From Lanius collurio (Eukaryota > Chordata > Aves > Passeriformes > Laniidae): 64,000 nucleotides of DNA. The DNA lies in NCBI GenBank assembly GCA_020086605.1, contig JACBWW010000003.1, positions 51,466,251 to 51,530,250 on the forward strand, given 5' to 3'. The stretch's first letter is position 1, and each line of letters starts with the position of its first letter. The notes below the pieces were generated by a model, which did not search any database, was not told where the DNA came from, and worked only from the letters and a program-made list of their open reading frames with translations. Of the stretch, positions 52,312-63,853 are shown piece after piece. The translations under genes were made by a program, and so were the position numbers.

Positions 52312-54469
52312 CAAAACTACCTTCCTTTAAAGACTGGCAGTTTAATGTGAATGCAAAGGCTTCCCCAAATTTATAACACTCTTTTGCAGAAGAGAGCAAA
52401 GATAACGGAAATGTGGGTGGCAAGGAAGAAGCATTTATATCATTTCCCATTGCTATCGCTCTGTCCATACTAATTCTACTCAGCACTTTTAGTTTTGGGG
52501 TTTTTTTTTCCTTTCAAGAAGAGAAATGTTATCTTATATTTTTGTTTGGTTCAGTTTTCCCTGCTCTCCCCCTGGAAATGTATTAGTACCACACATAACA
52601 CATTTTCCTAGGGAAGATCAAAAAATGAGAAAGTCTTTTCTGGTAATCTCTGCCTGTCATTGCTTCCTTCATTCTCAGTTACCAAGGTGAATTAAAAATT
52701 TTAAGTATTAGAAAATTGAATGTCTGTGTAAATTGCAGCATAATTTAAATATTTTTATATTCTTTGGTCTCTGTATATATATATATATATATATCTGCTC
52801 TAAACATCAGAGAAAAGTAAATTTATCAAAAGAATTTAATAAGCATTGACATTTACAGTGCATCAAGACCCTTAGCTACATTGGCTCACATTACACATTT
52901 CTACTGAGATCATGAAATAATACAAAAGTGTTATAAAATACAGTGAGAAATCTCCCATCAGAAAAATTATTCTGCTGCCAAATTTAAACATTTTTGTATA
53001 AAGTCCTTGTGTAAAGGCTCTGGTATAAGTTTTTCATATAACCATAATAAATGTGTGCCTAATGACCATTTCAATTTGCAATTTAAGAAAATTTTCAGCA
53101 CTGGTCTCGTGAGCCCTGTTAGATTTACATTACTAGCAGATTTCCCAAAGTGTGTTAAAATACTTTTGGAAACAAGTCAAGAGCATTTATCTCCCCACAG
53201 AAATCCAACACAGTATATATACATAGCACAATACACAAAAAGAGAAAAGCATATGTTCATGTATCTGACACCCACCGAAGCAACAAATACAATGAAGATT
53301 TTCATTGGGAGTTGTAAGCAACAGATCATTTCCAAAGGAAAAGTTGTGCCTGCAAAGGTTTTTTGAAGTTAAATTATAAAGACAGTTCAGGATCAAAGAA
53401 ACAAACAAAAAGGTTTTCTATTGTTTCACAGAATTTTTAAATCTATGCTCAATTACTTTTCAGATATGTCACCTCAGATATTTTATGTAACTTTAGTCTA
53501 TATTTAACTCTAGTACAATAGTGAAGGGAAGGAAATTGTGGAAATTTGGGTTGACTGAAAAAGGACAAGACCTATAGTTAGCATTCATTTGTGCCAGTGC
53601 AAACATTATCTATTTTAGTTAGAATTCATACGTTTTAGGCATGGAACATATAAAATTATCTGTGTAATTTGAATAAAGGGAAATGTAGTACTTAATGTAC
53701 CATGGATAATGAATTCATTATACCCAAAACTTCAGTCATGTATCCTTTGCTACTTGAACACATATGAAAGCAGCTATACAGGCTACTGAGAGGAATTTAA
53801 AACTCATACTTTCTTGGTACCTTAGGCTAATTTTTACCAAGATTTTTCTTTGGGACTCCATTTGTTTGTGTTTTTTTTTTTTCCAGTGGAAAAAACAAAT
53901 TAATATTTTTTAACCATTATCCAAATAACATATCATAGAAGTTGCTCACCAAAGTCATAAGTAACAGAAATATATTCTAAAAAAATTTTAAAATTCAGTT
54001 TTTCTGAGCAGCTTTAGGAAGAAAACTAGTAAGATTTTGTGTAGACACTGAAAAATTATTAAAAATATTGGTTTTCTAAGAAATGAAAAGATAAAGTTTG
54101 GGTTTTTTTTCCCCAGCTTTAGTTTTCTGCAGAGGTTGGGGATAAATCTGCATAAATGTATTTCTCACTTCTATGGCAACTAACTACCAACAACTATTTT
54201 ATGGCACTAAACAATCAGTAACCATTCATTAATCATGAATGAAAATATCAGAGGGCAAATGCTAGCGTGAATGTTAAAGGGATACTTGTTTAGAAAACAT
54301 TTATCAGTGACGAATTAAAAGTAAAAAATACACAAAGATGATGTAGAATATTTGTTATCTATTCCTATCAATGTAGAGTTGAGTTAAAGTTGTTACTGGG
54401 TTTGTTTATTAATTTTTACCGGGTTTGTTTATTTTTATTAATTTTATGTTCTTATTTTTGTTTCCTTTC
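52312..54469. other. Unannotated A+T-rich DNA
   Basis: It contains a (TA)n run at 52774-52794 and a partial tandem duplication at 54398-54437. The 119-codon plus-strand frame at 53007-53366 is the longest frame outside repeats in the second half of the window. Its translation is Lys/Thr/Phe-rich with no recognisable family, and no splice or promoter evidence supports it. Confidence 0.6.
52774..52794. repeat. (TA)n microsatellite
   Basis: Ten uninterrupted TA units. Confidence 0.95.
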
Positions 54470-54712
54470 TTAGGCCCTGGGTTCATGGGCCCTGGCAGGA
54501 TGGATCCATGAGTTTTGAGAAAGCTGGCAGACATCATAGCTATGCCAGTCATGATCATTTTGGAAAGGTCCTGGTGATCAAGAGAAGTGCCTAAGGACTG
54601 GAAGAAAGACTTGCTGGAAAGCAGCTTTGTGAAGGACCTGGGGATTCTGGTGGACGACAGGCTGTCCATGAGGCAGCAGTGTGCCCTTATACCCAAGAAA
54701 GGGGTATGGTTT
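54470..54712 (+). mobile_element. CR1 LINE fragment with internal deletion
   Basis: 54470-54610 matches CR1 ORF2 upstream of the catalytic core (GGGCCCTGGCAGGATGGATC, then AGCTGGCAGACATCATAGC, ATGATCATTTTGGAAAGGTC and AGTGCCTAAGGACTGGAAGA). At about 54611-54620 the sequence jumps to the thumb-end block (GTGAAGGACCTGGGGATTCT, GACGACAGGCTGTCCATGAG, GCAGCAGTGTGCCCTT). The whole catalytic palm, several hundred bases, is missing between them. Confidence 0.88.
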
Positions 54713-55189
54713 GCTAGAAAAGAAAGGCAACAGAAGAGGGACTAACTCATAATTCTAATTTAAAAAACAGATTCTTACACTGAAACTTTAAATGGAGTTT
54801 TTGCAAATGTTTTGGGTAATGATTCAGGACAAAAGGAACATTAACATTAGAGGAGTCCCCACAGATCAGTAAATCTGAGAGATCATATGAGTTAGGCTTT
54901 TTGTAAGCAATCTCACATAACTACAGATATACACAGTAGAGACTTTTGCATGGGACCTGGTAATTCTAAGCACTCTTCCTGGCAGTCGAAGAAAACTACT
55001 GTTCACTGTCTGCTGCAGTTTAGTACGTGCTGAATTGCATTCTAAGAGCATCTGATTCACTACATTACCTATACAGCAAAGTGTAGTCATAATAGACATT
55101 TATATGTCACCAAATTAATTAATCCCTCCCAAAAATATAGTAATAGGTCACTGGGTTGACTGTTAACTGACTGCAATAACAAGAAAGCA
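54713..55189. other. Unannotated spacer, possibly part of an old LINE
   Basis: A+T-rich sequence between two plus-strand CR1 pieces. I see no clear match, although it may be the eroded upstream part of the older CR1 that follows. Confidence 0.4.
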
Positions 55190-56130
55190 TGCAGAGAATG
55201 AAAAAGTTGGCTTACTGATACTGGGTCCACTATAATGAGAGTAGGAAACCATTGGCAGATGATGATAAGAAGGTCAACACGCTATGTAATTATTTTTTAA
55301 GAATTCTCAACTAAAACATCAGCTGTAACTCAGAAGTAAATATAGTTAAAACCTTAAATAAATCAAGAATAAGCTAGAGACTGCTTATACAAGTTAGGTG
55401 TTTTCATATTGTAAGTGCCATGGTTTTTAGTCTATGCAGTTAAGGAATTGAATGGTGAAATCAGACCACAAGTAGTAGTTACTTTGAAAATTTACAGATC
55501 AAAGATCAAAAAGGCAATTGTTGTGCCACATTTGAGGAAAATTTAGGGAAGGAGGAGCTGTGGAACTGTGCATCTTTCAATGTTAATTTCTAAATAGTAA
55601 CTGAAACAAATAATCTAACAAACCTGGAGTACCTGCAAATAAGAAAGAGCAGAGCAATAGCCAAAAAAAAGATATATCAGTAACAAACCACCTCAAAACA
55701 CTAATTTACTTCTGCAATAGGGTAATAGTCCTTGTAGTCAGAACAGAAGAAGTAGAGTCATATAAGTTGGCTTTCAAAGCCTTTTAACATTGTGCCTCAT
55801 GATAGTACTAAGAAAGCTGAGAAAAAAAAATATTTGCATGAAAAAGCTTGAGGGTGGAATTCCAATCTGGCAAGAAAATTGTGTCTGTGTTGTGGTCTTG
55901 AGTTCACTGCCAAAAAGATGGGGGTTTGCAGGAATTGGTTAGTACAACAAAGCTGACTAAAAATTCTGCTTAGGAATGAGTTGTATTCTTCTCATTGGAT
56001 CTTCAACAGTGGAGTAAAAAGCATCTCACAAATTTAAATCTATATAGTCTATACATAATAGAACAGAATGTTCTGCCAGAGGCAGTTGGAAAGATTGGAT
56101 AGTCTCTTGGGATGCCTGCCTTGCATCTTC
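55190..56130 (+). mobile_element. Ancient CR1-type LINE, ORF2 region
   Basis: It is very diverged but collinear with a sauropsid CR1 ORF2: GTAGGAAACCATTGGCAGAT with GATGATAAGAAGGTCAACAC near 55260; a block like TTGTTGTGCCACATTTGAGG (the start of the palm) near 55520; TTTACTTCTGCAATAGGGTA (FFDRV-like) near 55705; the TTTCAAAGCCTTTTAACATT remnant of KAFDTVPH near 55770; and GGTCTTGAGTTCACTGCCAA downstream. Stops are everywhere. The divergence implies a much older insertion than the other CR1 copies, perhaps from before the radiation of modern birds. Confidence 0.7.
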
Positions 56131-58554
56131 TTTCCTTAGCACATATAAATTGATGTGAGAATGGGTGGCAATTTTTTAGCCTACAGGTTTTATTTGTCTA
56201 TTTGCTTATGCCGATAACAGTTTTAGCATCAATGGGATTATTTGCAGTAAAATGCATTCATTCCTGGAGTTTTTGTAAATGCATCCAATTGTTGGTTAAA
56301 GACAATGTGTGATTTAGTACTTGCAGACAATTCTTAGGTCAAAGGCAGGGCAGATATTTAGTTTTATGAATAGTTAATTACTCAGATATAAATTAAGAAC
56401 CATCAGTCTCGTGTTCTCACGAGCAACGCTATTTATAGACATCAGAAAGAGACGGACTGTTTTTCAGAGAATTTAAAGATCTAATGGTGGACTTCTGTGT
56501 GAGGAGCTTTTAGGATTACATCTATGTTTTATAGTATTTACTAAATTAAAAATTTAGGTTTTAATGTTAACACTACAAAGAGTTTCAAGTTGAATTCTAG
56601 GGAAGGTTCGAATGATGTGCCTCTAACTACACCATATGGTCTAAATGCTGAGTATTTTATAAACATGCTTGAGACAGCTCTAAATTAGGTCATGGCTAAA
56701 ACAGTGAAATCAAAGTCAAATTTGGGTCAAAACGACCTGCTTGTCCTTTCTGTGTAACACAGAAATAATTCAATGCATAAATCATGTACATCTGCATAGA
56801 TGTCTAATTTGTGAATCATGTTTTTGTCATTAAAATTTCACATGTTGTGTAAAGCCACAGTCTTCCATCAGCATCAAGTTAAGCTTTACAGAGAGAAAAA
56901 AACTGTCCTACTTAGAAAGAAAAATATGTAGGCATAAGTATTAAATCCATAGTTAATAGGTCCTTAAGGTTTTTTGAGATCTTTCAGCTGAAGCTGGATT
57001 TAAATTCCCATGTTCTGCAGTTCATGACTAAATTCATTCTCTGCATCTGTTGTTATTACTTTTTGCTGGGTAGTCTAGTTTTCTGCAATACTGTATATTA
57101 ATCCAGAATACTCATGTTACATTATACACTGTAAAATGTCGTAATTTGTTTCCTCAGAGGCTCTTAATCTTTTGAAGAATATCACTGGTGTGATACCTTA
57201 TTGATCCAGAAACATGGGACAGCCAGCTGCAGAGGAAAGCTAACATCTCGAGAATGTATCTGAATAAAGCTCAGTTTCTTAAAAAAGCTTGTCTCCACTG
57301 TTTTGGAGTGGCTTAGCACAAAGGTGGTAGTCAGCTCACTTAAAAATTAGATTATCTAAAGGTTTCATATCTAATGAAACCATTGGGCTTTGACTATTGG
57401 AAGGAGAGCTGCCACTGGGGACATAACCTTTTCCTGCAGTGGGTATCTAAAGCTGAGTCAATACTGACTAGGGCACCACCCAATGTACCCAGCTGTGCTG
57501 GTTCCCTACCACTGCCCTTAGGGGATGTTTTGGCTCCTTTACTTTCACACATCCAGATACATATTTTTACATTTCCAGGGGGAGGACAACCTAGACTGAC
57601 CCTGGCACGGCTAGGGAGCAGTGAGGTTCTAAGGAAACACTATCAATAAAACTGAGGCATAGTTGGGTGGCTATACTGAGCCACCCACTCTGTAGGTTCC
57701 CAACTCTTTCTAGTGCCAAGACTTAAACTAGACAGCTAATCATATAATAATACTTTTGGTTATTGAATGCTTTCTTTTTTTTTCTTCCCCACATCTTAAA
57801 TATATTTCCTAATCTGTTAATTTCCTGACAATCCACTGGGCTAAAACATTGAGGAAAAAAAGTTTATCAAGATATCAAGCACTCAGTACTCTTTCAGTTT
57901 TAATTTCACTAAAAGTTCTTTATAGATCTGGGAAACATTGTATTTGTCATTCATTTCAATTTTATTAGTAACAAATGAAGATTTTGATGGCTTGGAAAGA
58001 TTATCTGGAAGATTCTCATGTTTTTGCAGTACCTTAATATTAAGTAGCTTTTGTTACTTCTCAGAAAATAGTTTTATAAAGCAATGACTCATGAATCCTG
58101 AGTGCAGTCAGTGATTTCAGAAAGAAATCAATACAGTATTTATTTCACATATCAATATATGGTACAATTCAAACTGCTAAGAAGAGTCATATCTATATTC
58201 TAATTAGTAAACAACACTTTTAATCAGAAATCTACAATAGTTTTAATACATAGCCTTTATTTCTGCTATAAATAAAGTAATAATTTATAAAAATGTTAAA
58301 ATGTAATCTAACATGATGTTATTTATACTAAAAATAAATATGATCAAATTCCAAATTTTACGAAAAATAACATAAAACAAATATATAATACAAATAACTT
58401 TTATTTCAAGGTATCTTTCACACAAAAATGTTAGCAATGCAAGTGTTTTCTGTTTCTCTTACTTTTAAGCACTGCTTTTCAGGATATTCATAGTGAAATT
58501 TTTGATATCATTACATGACATTTCCTCAGCCTAGCATCCTGTTAATCATGTCTT
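56131..58554. other. Unannotated DNA
   Basis: No secure feature. 57180-57330 has an AATAAA at about 57262 followed by T-rich and G/T-rich sequence, and 57400-57700 is richer in G+C with a second AATAAA near 57646. These might be LTR remnants, but there are no matching ends. 58200-58400 is extremely A+T-rich. Confidence 0.5.
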
Positions 58555-59705
58555 GTAAAATTCCAGTAATGGGAACTTTACATTTTGTCTGGGGAGGTTG
58601 TTTTAGTCATTGACTGTTCTCCCTGCAAAACTTCATTTCTTGTATAAAGATTAAATCTGTCCCAGTCTGCAACTTGTACCCACTGGACATGGACTTCTCA
58701 TGTGGCTTCTGTAATGGAGACACATCTCTCAGTAGTTATCCTTTAAGTACAGGGATGGTGTTACGAGGTTCCCACAAGCCTTGTCTTTCCAGGAACAAAA
58801 GACCTAACTTCGGTTGCTCCTCTTAGGGCAGTTCTCCAGCCCCTTTGATCTTCATGATGACACTCCCCTGGACTGTCCTCAGTCCGTCCATATCTTCTTT
58901 TAAATTTCGGTCGCCAGATATGAACAGAGTACTTCAAGTGTGGCCTTACAAGTTCTGAGTAAAATGGGATGGTCACATCTGTACTACTGCTAATAATGTT
59001 TCTGCAGATGCAGCCCAAGATCCATTTTGATTTCCCTGTTGCAGCCACACACACACTACTGACTCATGGTCCGCTTCTTGTCCACCAGGACCCCAGGTCC
59101 CTTTCAGTGACACTGTTCCCCAGCTACACAGATCATGGCCTGCTCTGGGTTCTTTGGTTGTATGATCCCAGGAGCAGAACCTTGCAGGTGTTTTTGTTAA
59201 CTTCATACAGTTCTTGCTCGCCTGCTCCTCCAGCCTGTCCAGGTCTCTCTGTAAGATGTCTCTTCCTTCTCACGTCTGCCTCACCACCACTCTGGTGTCA
59301 TCAGCAAACTTGGTGAGGCTGCTTTCAATCCCATCATCCAGTTCATTTATTATGATACTTAAAATTATAGGGCCCAGTATTGATCCCTGGGGGACCTCAC
59401 TGGTGATAGGCTGCCAGCCTGAGTGAAAACCATTGATCACCAACCACTGAGTGCAGCCTGTTAGCTGATTCCATACCCAAATCACTGACCACATATCCAA
59501 GCTGTGCCTTGGCAGTTTGTCCAGGAAAAAGCTGTGGACAATTGTGTTGAAGGATTTGCTGAAGTCCAAGCAAGCAAGTGCTCTGTGCATGTGGACAGAA
59601 TATGCTATTTTGCTGTAGAAGGTGATCAGGTGAGTCTGGCATTGGTAAAGGCATACTGCCTTTTCCCAATCAGCTACCTCATTGGGTTTCTACCCTCCTA
59701 CCAGA
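58555..59705 (-). mobile_element. Long CR1 LINE copy, minus strand, reverse transcriptase to 3' region
   Basis: This is the best-preserved reverse-transcriptase remnant in the window. The minus-strand frame at 59270-59590 reads through LDFSKSFNTIVHSFFLDKLP, a WRPVTS-like block, SEVPQGSILGPIILSIIIN and the catalytic block LTKFADDTRVVV, so the Asp-Asp pair is kept. The thumb and the C-terminal part follow at 58755-59260 (the RPHLKYSVHIWRPKFKRR block near 58900-58960). The 3' region is at 58555-58750. Two or more frameshifts separate the blocks, and it lacks the 5' half of ORF2 and the terminal octamer tail, so it is inactive. Confidence 0.93.
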
Positions 59706-62514
59706 AGATTTTCCTAAACCCTGCTACTGTGGAGGAAAAGAATCAAGCCATCTGTGCTGTTCATATTTGTGTGAATGTTGTACATTTGCATAGGCTGTGG
59801 TAAGGCACAGTTTTCTCTGTGTTGTCTGTGCAGCCAGCTGAGCGCCTGCTGGATGTGTGTATGTGTGACAGGCTGTTCATGTACCAGGCTGTGAGTGTGG
59901 TGTGAGTGTGCGTGTTCTTATTGGGGATTGTGTGCTGAGCCCTGCTGCCGGCTGGACTCTGGAAACAGGGAGCACAGCAGACTCATCTCCATCAGGCTAC
60001 CCAGTCCAGCAACCTCTAACATGGGAACATGAATCTACAAATTGACCTCATGCGTAATACACCGGTAAGAAAAAGGATATTTTTTCTACTGCATGTGAAC
60101 CTGATGTGACTCAAGGGCATATGTGTCCTTGAAGAACAAAATAGCGGTCTAGATGAGCTTTCTGTTTTTCTTCCTGTTTGCTCTTTTGCTAATTGCTATT
60201 TTAATTCACTTAGAGGTAAAACAGTTTATTTATAGCTGATTCGACTGGCTTATCTTAGAGTAGAGATAAAACTATTTAAAACAATGTGGGGATAAGAGCT
60301 TGTTTACCTTATACAGACACCACTTCAGTAGAATTGACATTTTAGTGTAAGAAGTTTCAGTTTTCAGAGAGGTCTCTTAACAGCAATATAGATTTTTGGC
60401 AATCAATATTTTCCCTAAAATACCAGAATAATTAAATAGTAAAGATTACTGCTGGAAAAAGTACAGCACATCTTCACTTATATCACAGAGAGCAATTCTT
60501 GGTGGCCAGACTGTGACAAAAAAAATTTCTCTTATGTGACTACATATTATACATAACAATTATCAAAACAAAACAAACAAAAAAAGAAAACTGATTGCTT
60601 TCAGGAGAGCTAAATAGATTGTGAATTGTTGTCTTAATTGTTGTTTTTACTAGGAAAACATTATCTTGGTGTTGGCCTAAAGGCTTTTCTACAGAGGTAG
60701 ACTGCATTAAAGTGTTAGGGATTTAGTAAGTAAACCAAAGCAAATAGATAGAGAAAAAATATTTAGTAAAATGTTTCTGAGAAGAATTTGTACCAATCAC
60801 CTACTCTAGGGAAGAAAAGAGTAGTTAGATGGAACATAGAGGATTTATACTCAAATCCTTTATTTGTCTGAGGAAACATGGGCCCATGTTGCACATTAAA
60901 GTTCTCTAATGCCCTTATTATAAGGTATTTTGGGATTTCTCAGGCTTTATAGCATGGAACTAACTATAAATTGCACAAACTAAAAAGCTGGAGAAATTCT
61001 GTGGAGGCTAATTGTAATTTACTGTTTTATTTTTCAAGTCAACTCCTTGTTCTCGTCATTTTGTGAAACTTGTTCACGCACTCATGTAGCATAAAGGTAC
61101 CATGGAGAAAATGTGAAGATAAGAAGTGGCTAATGGCAATGAAATGAGTGTGCTTATGAATTTCTGAGGAGTGAGATGTTTAATCATATTCTTATATATC
61201 AAAATATTGAAGCTGTAGCTACTGGTGTTCTTATTTAGTGTTCTGGTTTTTGTTAATCTTATTATTGGTTGGTTTTTTTTTTTACTAGTCTTATCCATAA
61301 AATATTAAGAAGAGAGGGAATTAAAGCAAGTTTTAAGGTGACCAGAAATTAGTAGTTGTCATAGTGATTACCATACCCTGTGAATTCAACCCTTCAAGGA
61401 TTTTAGTTGGATCCAACAAAAGACCACAATGACATTTAGTCTGAAAACAAAAATATCTGGATTGCCTTCAGAATTATTTCACTTATTATCTGTAAGATTA
61501 GACAATCAGTGAACATATTGCACAAATAAATATTTAAAAAAAAAAGTCTCACACCTACGAGTACAGAACAGACTGTATTCAAAAATTAAGGAATAGTGTT
61601 TATGACGAAGTTGATAGGCAGTTCTTCTTACACAGGATTTAAAATTTATCTGAATATAGAATGATGATGGTGTGTATCTATTGGTACAGAACTGGGACTT
61701 ACCTGTTTTGTAAATTATCAGTATATTTGATAATGTTTAAAGACCGCTAAATTTATGCAGTTAGTTATGCAAATAATGAGATACACATGCTATCCGTATA
61801 AACAAATTGGATAAAATTGCACATAAGAACTTGCACAAAAATTTTTTTTGGAAAACAATGTTTTACTGCATTTTAATATCCATTCAAATTTTGACTTTTG
61901 TATCTTTTTGGTAGTGTGCCTGGTTTCATTGTACAGTGACTCATTTTTCAGTTTCTCTTTTTCTTGTCTTTAAATTTTTAAAGATAAAACATTGACCTAT
62001 ATATAATTCCTACTGTAAGCTTCACGTAAGAATTATGATAAGAAGCGCTATTATTTCAGTCAAAATAGAATTTCAGTTACCATAAACTTTTCCGTGACAA
62101 CTCAAGGAAGGAAACTTCTTTCATTATTTTTTAAAACAACTTTCAGGAAAGGAAAAGAGAAATGCTTTGTGAAGGATATTGAGTTGCTGAGTGAGATTTT
62201 GCTTGAGGACTCATGAAAATTAGTTAAAAGCAATTAGTTGAGAAGATCCTTTCCAGGGCTCTCAAGAGAGAACTAAAGAAAAATTACATAAATTATTTTT
62301 AAAAATAATTAATATTGGGCTGCACAATTCCAGAATAAAAGCTAATTTTTATTAGTTTATCTAGGTATTCTTTTCCCATTTTATGTGATATATTATTGTC
62401 TAACCTCTTAAAATAAGTTAATTTTTTGTATAAGTTTTGTTCCATTTTCACGTACCTTTTTATTGTATGATTCAGGCATTAATTACATAAGCATGAAAGA
62501 ATCTCTTTTACCAT
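59706..62514. other. Unannotated DNA
   Basis: 59830-60070 is GT-rich then G+C-rich, bounded by good splice-site sequences (see findings). The rest is A+T-rich, without a recognised repeat. Short frames such as 61074-61298 (minus) have no recognisable domain. Confidence 0.55.
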
Positions 62515-63427
62515 TGTCTTGGTTTAAGAAATTTAAAGAGGTGGACACTCTAAAACGAGTTTCCTCACTTTCATTACAACCAATCCCTTTCCACCAATAA
62601 GCAACTTTTAGGAGAAGATGTAAGGCAAAAAAACCCAGTTTACTAGCAAGTGAAATAGCAATGGGCATAAAATAACAGTGAGTAATCACTAGATACAAAA
62701 TAACTAAATCTTAGGAATTCCTTGGGAAGGGTCACCCACACTTGTGGGGCACCACTCCCTTCCAAGATGGCCCCACTGCTGACTGTGTGTACAGAGACAG
62801 AGGGAAAATGGCATCAGACCCTTTCCAACATGGAGCGTGCCACAGGCAACAGCGTGCTCTGGGAAACAAAGGGACAAGATGGAGGAACACCCTTCCCGGG
62901 ATGTAGGAGCTTACAGAGCAGTTCTACTGCCAGATGAAGACTTGCCAGCGTGCACGGGGTCGGTGCTACTGCTGCCACCTCCTCCTGCTGCCCACCAGAC
63001 TCTGATGGCGCTGGTGCTGATGTCCCCTGCTCTGTGGGAGTGTTGGAAGGGGAAAGAACTGCTCTGTCAGAGCTGACACAGGGTTGAAACAGCCACCGGG
63101 GACTGGCTTACACTTCACTGCTGATAGGGTTTGTGAATTTCACTCCAAAAACACTAACTGTGAAATGCAGTTTTTTTCTGAGTTGCTCCAGTTGTGAGCC
63201 CAGAAACCTGTGGGAGGAAACCTGCAGAAGTGCCTCTGCCTTCAGCAAACACTGCCAGGCAAAAGAGGGAGTCAGCTCAGGTGCCCCAGCCTTTTAAGGG
63301 CACTGACACCTCCTAACTGCGTCACAATTCTGATTCTGATTGAACTGCTGGGCTTTAAAGAGAGAGTAAAAATTGCTTTGGCACACATAGATATGGAATG
63401 CAAAAACATTTTGGGTTACCCAGGACA
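62515..63427. mobile_element. Probable LTR of an endogenous retrovirus, about 913 bp
   Basis: It starts TGTCTTGGTTTAAG and ends GGGTTACCCAGGACA. These are imperfect inverted ends of the same kind as the LTR at 22902-23433 (TGTACTGG ... CCAGGACA). The flanking five bases are ACCAT and ATCAT, one mismatch apart. 62740-63330 is clearly richer in G+C than its surroundings. No gag, pol or env sequence is seen. The length is high for one LTR, so it may contain a second insertion. Orientation is unresolved. Frames at 62722-62937, 62837-63076 and 63210-63434 are taken as non-genic. Confidence 0.6.
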
Positions 63428-63853
63428 ATCATAAATTTTAATTGTTCTGAAACAAATTTATGGTGTTTATTTCTCTTACTGTATTACAAAATGTATAAAG
63501 CTATGCCTTAAAGGACATCCTAGATTCCTTATAATGAAGTATATTAATGAAGACTATTTTTGTAGGAAATGTCTCCCTAATCCAAATTTATTCAAGATCT
63601 AAACCTAACGGAACTACTATTTTCCCATAGCCAAAGAAATTTCTCCTACATGGAAAAAATTGTCAATAATACAGAAAGGAAAGGCAAAAATAGCTGCAAA
63701 TGTAATTTCAAATTCTGTCTTAAAACAGACATCATCAGACCACTTTCCTGGTGGTTTTATCCAGCAGACAATCTTTTAAGATCTGCCATAGAACCTGGTT
63801 GTACCATGTTATGGCTTCTTCTTGGACCTTATGCCTGAATTCTCTTCTCTTGC
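63428..63853. other. Unannotated spacer
   Basis: A+T-rich sequence with nothing identifiable, between two LTRs. The 62-codon frame at 63650-63838 has no known domain. Confidence 0.5.

Noticed and set aside
51777..52318. Target-site duplication for the minus-strand LTR
   Set aside because: Flanking bases GACTG and CAAAA (and alternatives one to eight bases away) do not match.
53007..53366. 119-codon plus-strand open frame outside any repeat
   Set aside because: The longest such frame in the second half, but the composition follows the local A+T-rich DNA, no family is recognised, and neither a start context nor splice sites support it.
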